The notes under the pieces are model-generated. The model worked only from the letters and a program-made list of their open reading frames with translations, did no database searches and was not told where the DNA came from. A program made the translations under genes and the position numbers. A stretch of 64,000 nucleotides of DNA from G963662985 sp963662985. Its GTDB lineage: Bacteria > Chloroflexota > Anaerolineae > Anaerolineales > UBA11579. Below, one piece after another: positions 60,676 to 64,000 of this stretch (position 1 is its first letter; the number at the start of each line of letters is the position of its first letter). The stretch is from assembly GCA_963662985.1 (NCBI GenBank), contig OY760067.1:2046001-2110000 (forward strand), given 5' to 3'.

Positions 60676-61836
60676 ATGAGATTACAAGAATATCAAGTTA
60701 AACGAATTTTTCGGGAATATGGAATTCCTGTTCCAAAGGGGGAAGTGGCAACCACCATTTCTGAAGTGGTACGTATTACCCAAATTATTGCCCCCCCTGT
60801 AATTTTGAAAGCGCAAGTGCTAACAAAAAATCGATCTCGATTTGGTGGCATTCGCCTGGCGAAATCTGTCATTAGTGCAAACGAAATTACCACAGAAATG
60901 TTTGGAATTTCAATCAATAATTTACCAGTTGAAAAAGTGTTGGTTGAAGCAGCCTTGGATATTAAGGACGAGTATTATTTAGGAATTGCAGTGGATTATG
61001 CTAAACAAGTACCGGTGTTAATCTCAGCAGCTGTCACAGGCACCCAAATTGATGAATTAGCATCCAGTATGCCCGAAGAAATCCATTTATCAGAAATTAA
61101 TCCACTAATCGGACTGCGAGATTTTAATATCTTCTCGGTTTTAGGTGGTTTGGATTTAGATCGAAAATATTGGAATGATTTTTATGAATTGGCGTATAGT
61201 TTATGGCAAGTTTTTGTAGATAAAGATGCAGTTTTAATTGAAGTTAATCCTTTAGTGGAAACTACAGATGGATATTTAATTGCAGTAGATGGAAGAATGA
61301 TCTTAGATGATCAAGCGATTTATCGACATACAGATATTGATATTGACGAATCTTTGATGTTCTTATCCGATTTTCAACGCTTAGGCCGTTCTTATGATCT
61401 TTCTGTAGCAGAGTTTGACGGACAAATTGGTTGTTTGACCAATAGTCGTTCATTAGGAAAGTTGTTAATCGATCAGTTTGAAGATGTACCAGAAGGATTA
61501 GCACATTGCGTCGTCATGGAAGGAAATGCGGATGCTTCACGCGTTAATGTGGTCTTGGAGATGATGTCTTCACAAATTGAAGCATCTGTTTTGTTGATTG
61601 TGATCTCGTCTGGATTTTTGCAAATTAATGAAATTTTTGAAGGTGTTCTTTTATTTATGGAAAAGAACCAAGGCAGAAAAACGATTGTAATGAGATTGAG
61701 AGGGGATGAAGATCCATTGATTATTGAAGCTTTGCATAAGGCAGGAGTAATTGTGTGTAATTCAATTGAAGCTGCCGTGGAAAAAGCGGTTTCGAGTGTG
61801 CATTTTACCGACCATTTTGGAGAAGAAACTTTATGA
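60676..61836 (+). CDS. succinyl-CoA synthetase beta subunit-like protein (divergent)
   Basis: 386 residues with an N-terminal ATP-grasp domain (starts RLQEYQVKRIFREYGIPVPKG) and the metal-site segment AVLIEVNPLVETTDGYLIAV plus DGRMILDDQAIYRH. A C-terminal ligase domain has VAEFDGQIGCLTNSRSLGKL, where canonical SucC has GCMVNGAGLAM. The Gly-rich ATP loop is also altered (TKNRSRFGGIRLAKS). It is coupled by ATGA overlap to an alpha-like subunit lacking the catalytic His, so the usual phosphohistidine reaction is doubtful. The pair may be another acyl-CoA ligase or a non-catalytic complex. Confidence 0.8.
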   Translation: MRLQEYQVKRIFREYGIPVPKGEVATTISEVVRITQIIAPPVILKAQVLTKNRSRFGGIRLAKSVISANEITTEMFGISINNLPVEKVLVEAALDIKDEYYLGIAVDYAKQVPVLISAAVTGTQIDELASSMPEEIHLSEINPLIGLRDFNIFSVLGGLDLDRKYWNDFYELAYSLWQVFVDKDAVLIEVNPLVETTDGYLIAVDGRMILDDQAIYRHTDIDIDESLMFLSDFQRLGRSYDLSVAEFDGQIGCLTNSRSLGKLLIDQFEDVPEGLAHCVVMEGNADASRVNVVLEMMSSQIEASVLLIVISSGFLQINEIFEGVLLFMEKNQGRKTIVMRLRGDEDPLIIEALHKAGVIVCNSIEAAVEKAVSSVHFTDHFGEETL

Positions 61837-62705
61837 GTTTATTTGTAAATGCTGAAACAAAAGTTTTGATCCAAGGGATCACTGGCAAAATGGCAACCTA
61901 TCATGGCAAACGTATGTTGGCATCTGGTACGAATGTATTAGCAGGTGTAAACCCAGGCCGTGGTGGAGATTGGGCATTAGACGGAAAAGTGCCGGTGTTT
62001 GACACAGTACGAGCTGCTGTCGAGATGACAGGAGTCAACACAAGTGTGATTTTTGTGCCGGTGCAAAATGTGGTGGGCGCTATTTATGAAGCAGTCGACG
62101 CTGGGATCGAATTGGTAGTCTGCGTTACCAAGGGCATCCCGATTAATGATATGTTGAAAGTATTAGCATATTTGAAAAAAACAAACACGCGCTTAATTGG
62201 TCCCGGAGCGGCGGGCATCCATTGTTTAGATTTATGCAATGTTGGTGTCATCGCCAATATGGGATTGCCACAAGGAAACGTCGGAATTGTGTCTTCTTCA
62301 GAAGGTTTAATTTATGAAACTTTAGATGAATTAAAAAAATTTGAAATTGGGATTAGTTCGGTTGTAGAATTAGGCAGTGGTCCTATTTTTGGAACCAGCT
62401 TTGAAGAAGTTTTATTCAGTTTTGAAGCCGATGGAGACACCGATTTTATTCTCATGTTGGGAGAAGTCGGGGTTATTGATGAGGAGTTTTCAGAGCAGTT
62501 TGCCACTTCTTCAATCTCTAAACCAGTGTTTTCATTTTTGAGTGAAGGATTTTCTACAGAACCAGATTTTGGTGGATATGCAGGCATGATTTTGAACGGC
62601 AGCCGCAATTCTTATGAACGAGTGGTTGCTGAATGGCAACTAGCTGGATTTTATCCTTATGCAAGTATTGCGGATATGGTAGATGCCTTGAGGCTTCATC
62701 TTTAG
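61833..62705 (+). CDS. succinyl-CoA synthetase alpha subunit-like protein lacking catalytic His
   Basis: 290 residues. The CoA-binding Rossmann domain is well kept (VLIQGITGKMATYHGKRML, then TNVLAGVNPGRGGDWALDGK, VIFVPVQNV and VVCVTKGIPINDML). In the ligase domain, GRSGTLTYE is replaced by SSSEGLIYE, GEIGG by GEVGV, and the phosphohistidine motif GHAGAI by GYAGMI (Tyr at residue 249). This Tyr cannot carry the normal phospho-intermediate. It starts inside the stop of the beta-like gene. Either a changed mechanism or a non-enzymatic role follows. Confidence 0.82.
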   Translation: MSLFVNAETKVLIQGITGKMATYHGKRMLASGTNVLAGVNPGRGGDWALDGKVPVFDTVRAAVEMTGVNTSVIFVPVQNVVGAIYEAVDAGIELVVCVTKGIPINDMLKVLAYLKKTNTRLIGPGAAGIHCLDLCNVGVIANMGLPQGNVGIVSSSEGLIYETLDELKKFEIGISSVVELGSGPIFGTSFEEVLFSFEADGDTDFILMLGEVGVIDEEFSEQFATSSISKPVFSFLSEGFSTEPDFGGYAGMILNGSRNSYERVVAEWQLAGFYPYASIADMVDALRLHL

Positions 62706-62720
62706 AATATTTTGCTAAAC

Positions 62721-62750
62721 AAAAAAAGACAGCTTTGGCTGTCTTTTTTC
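62721..62750. terminator. bidirectional intrinsic terminator
   Basis: AAAGACAGC and GCTGTCTTT (core GACAGC 62728-62733 / GCTGTC 62738-62743) with A and T runs, between convergent genes. Confidence 0.9.
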
Positions 62751-62767
62751 TTTTTTCGATAGATTGA

Positions 62768-63019
62768 TTATGCTGCTTCTTGTTCAATGAATTTTACAAC
62801 ATCACCAACTGTTTTGATATCTTGAGCAGCTTCATCAGGAATTTCGAAACCGAATTTGTCTTCAAATTCCATAACGAGATCGACAATGTCGAGTGAATCT
62901 GCACCTAAGCCACCAGCTTCAATGCTATCTTGGAATTTTGATTCCATTGTAATTTTATCTGCATCAATTTCGAGCATATCAGCGATAATTGATTGAACTT
63001 GATTAAAAAGGTCTGACAT
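62768..63019 (-). CDS. acpP: acyl carrier protein
   Basis: 83 residues. The phosphopantetheine attachment site is the Ser in GLGADSLDIVDLVMEFED (Ser about 41); the acidic helix pattern and EIPDEAAQDIKTVGDVVKFI tail are typical. GGAGG lies about 5 bases before ATG 63019; an in-frame TTG at 63031 overlaps that site and is not used. Carries acyl chains in fatty-acid synthesis; no other fab gene is in the window. Confidence 0.95.
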   Translation of the reverse strand: MSDLFNQVQSIIADMLEIDADKITMESKFQDSIEAGGLGADSLDIVDLVMEFEDKFGFEIPDEAAQDIKTVGDVVKFIEQEAA

Positions 63020-64000
63020 ATAAGCCTCCAAAGTTATATTCGTTCACAATATAGAATGATTTTACACGCCATTTGAGGGTTGTCAAGATTTGAAATTTAT
63101 TAGCAATTTAGTTTAGTTAATCAATCTTTTTCTTTGACCCTTCGATTCATTTTTAAAAAGCAACAAAATGGCAGTGAAACATCTAAATATCAGCCTCCCC
63201 ATCCTCACTACCATTCATCGCTTCAAGCGCAGTTTACTCATACCTCAGGAAAATGATCCCCGAAATATGATATAATAACAGAACACATGAGCTATTGCTT
63301 GCACTTTAACTTTTGAATTGTTGATAACCACATCTTCCTCTCACACCACATGATCTTTTCTTTTCCGCAAGAACCAAAAAAAACTGTCCAAAAACACAGT
63401 TCTGTCTTGATCTGCGGGAATAAAAATCATCCCTGGCTTGTTGTGGCGCATCAAAAACATGCAAAATTATGTCAAAAACAACCCCGTTTTTTCAAAACCA
63501 TCCATCAAGATTTTTGAGATAACATCAACAAGTCAAAAATTGGACAGTTTCATCGCAAACTGTCTAAAAATCATTCTGTTTTTTTAAAAAACCCCTGCAT
63601 ATACACCACAATCAACACTTTCCCTCTCTATCTGCCACAAAAACAACCCACTTAAAATTGGACACCTGTCCAAAAGTGTCCAAAAAGTGTCCAATTTTTG
63701 CTTTACACCTGTCCAATTCTGTCTAAATTATATTGACACAAAACATTCCACAGTCACAAAACCCAAATCAAAATCGCCACTCTTTTGGAGGTTGAACATT
63801 CCGCAAATCAAACAAAACAAATGCAAACCTGTGCGGTTCACTAGCCACACACAATCGTAAAATAATCTATTTTTCGAAAAGATTGGAAATTGATAAATTA
63901 ATTTTGCTTTTTGCTTTAATTTTCTCTATAATTAAAAAAAGCCTCTCAATATTAATGTCAAGAATGATGTTGGTTTTTTAAGAGGGAGAAGCGAGGAGCA
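63020..64000. other. gene-free region with a cluster of TGTCCAA motifs
   Basis: No supported coding frame in 980 bp. TGTCCAA or its complement occurs at 63385, 63540 (TTGGACA), 63658-63673 (palindrome TTGGACACCTGTCCAA), 63677, 63688 and 63710, with TGTCTAA variants at 63561 and 63720. The 63540-63567 segment is an 11-bp inverted repeat (TTGGACAGTTT and AAACTGTCTAA). The sequence after 63760 shows nothing I recognise. Confidence 0.7.

Noticed and set aside
63300..63760. Definite chromosomal origin of replication
   Set aside because: No clear DnaA-box cluster (TTATCCACA type) and no dnaA or dnaN nearby; the TGTCCAA cluster is reported without that claim.

Overview
The window reads as chromosome from a low-GC, single-membrane-type bacterium, most likely a member of the Chloroflexota (Anaerolineae-like). 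This is an inference. It rests on CAP-domain exported proteins with Thr/Pro-rich linkers, several TadG-like surface proteins, a small conserved-looking protein at 12.6-13.0 kb that I associate with Anaerolineae, and the lack of any recognisable outer-membrane gene. Housekeeping genes have moderate GC. Several blocks (16.4-18.4 kb, 20.9-24.0 kb and most of 20.9-42.0 kb) are much more AT-rich and look acquired.

Layout. 0-5.8 kb: an XRE regulator with a membrane partner, a DEAD-box RNA helicase with a long structured leader, a roadblock/LC7 protein, a DPM1-like glycosyltransferase and a CAP/LysM exported protein. 5.9-11.6 kb: a FadR-type regulator with a perfect FadR-like operator, followed by an alkyl-DHAP-synthase-like flavoprotein, a GlpD-like dehydrogenase and an FGGY kinase, probably one glycerol or ether-lipid module. 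11.7-20.7 kb: MTA phosphorylase, small unknowns, tRNA-Leu, trigger factor and ClpP, a very AT-rich 646-aa membrane protein, a CAP lipoprotein and galactokinase.

20.75-42.05 kb is the key region: a composite island integrated at tRNA-Arg(UCG). The native tRNA 3' half plus its terminator is repeated as direct copies at 40.14 kb (82 bp, one mismatch) and 41.99 kb (59 bp). The island carries a DRT1-type RT-nitrilase antiviral gene, an AbiEi antitoxin with a truncated AbiEii toxin, a PolB2-like operon (degenerate RecA-like protein, small protein, B-family polymerase), DUF2958, and a tyrosine recombinase with an in-frame amber codon. Next come a dense run of DNA hairpins, IS200- and IS3-type remnants, and a two-component system divergent from two export adaptors and a MacB-type ABC transporter. 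The last segment, a 1.8-kb cassette between two attachment-site copies, holds only an unknown 338-aa protein translationally coupled to a RelA/SpoT-type nucleotide synthetase. It is the best candidate here for an undescribed defence or toxin-antitoxin system.

42.1-64 kb returns to backbone: DUF2974 hydrolase, CarD, epimerase, MOSC, DUF1232 and DUF4332 proteins, two exported proteins, three tandem TadG-like beta-helix surface proteins, and two duplicated GT4 glycosyltransferases with matching, apparently leaderless promoters. It continues with a DtxR-family regulator divergent from feoA-feoB-feoC with palindromic operators, a divergent succinyl-CoA-synthetase-like pair whose alpha subunit lacks the catalytic His, and acyl carrier protein. 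The final 980-bp gene-free stretch holds a cluster of TGTCCAA motifs.
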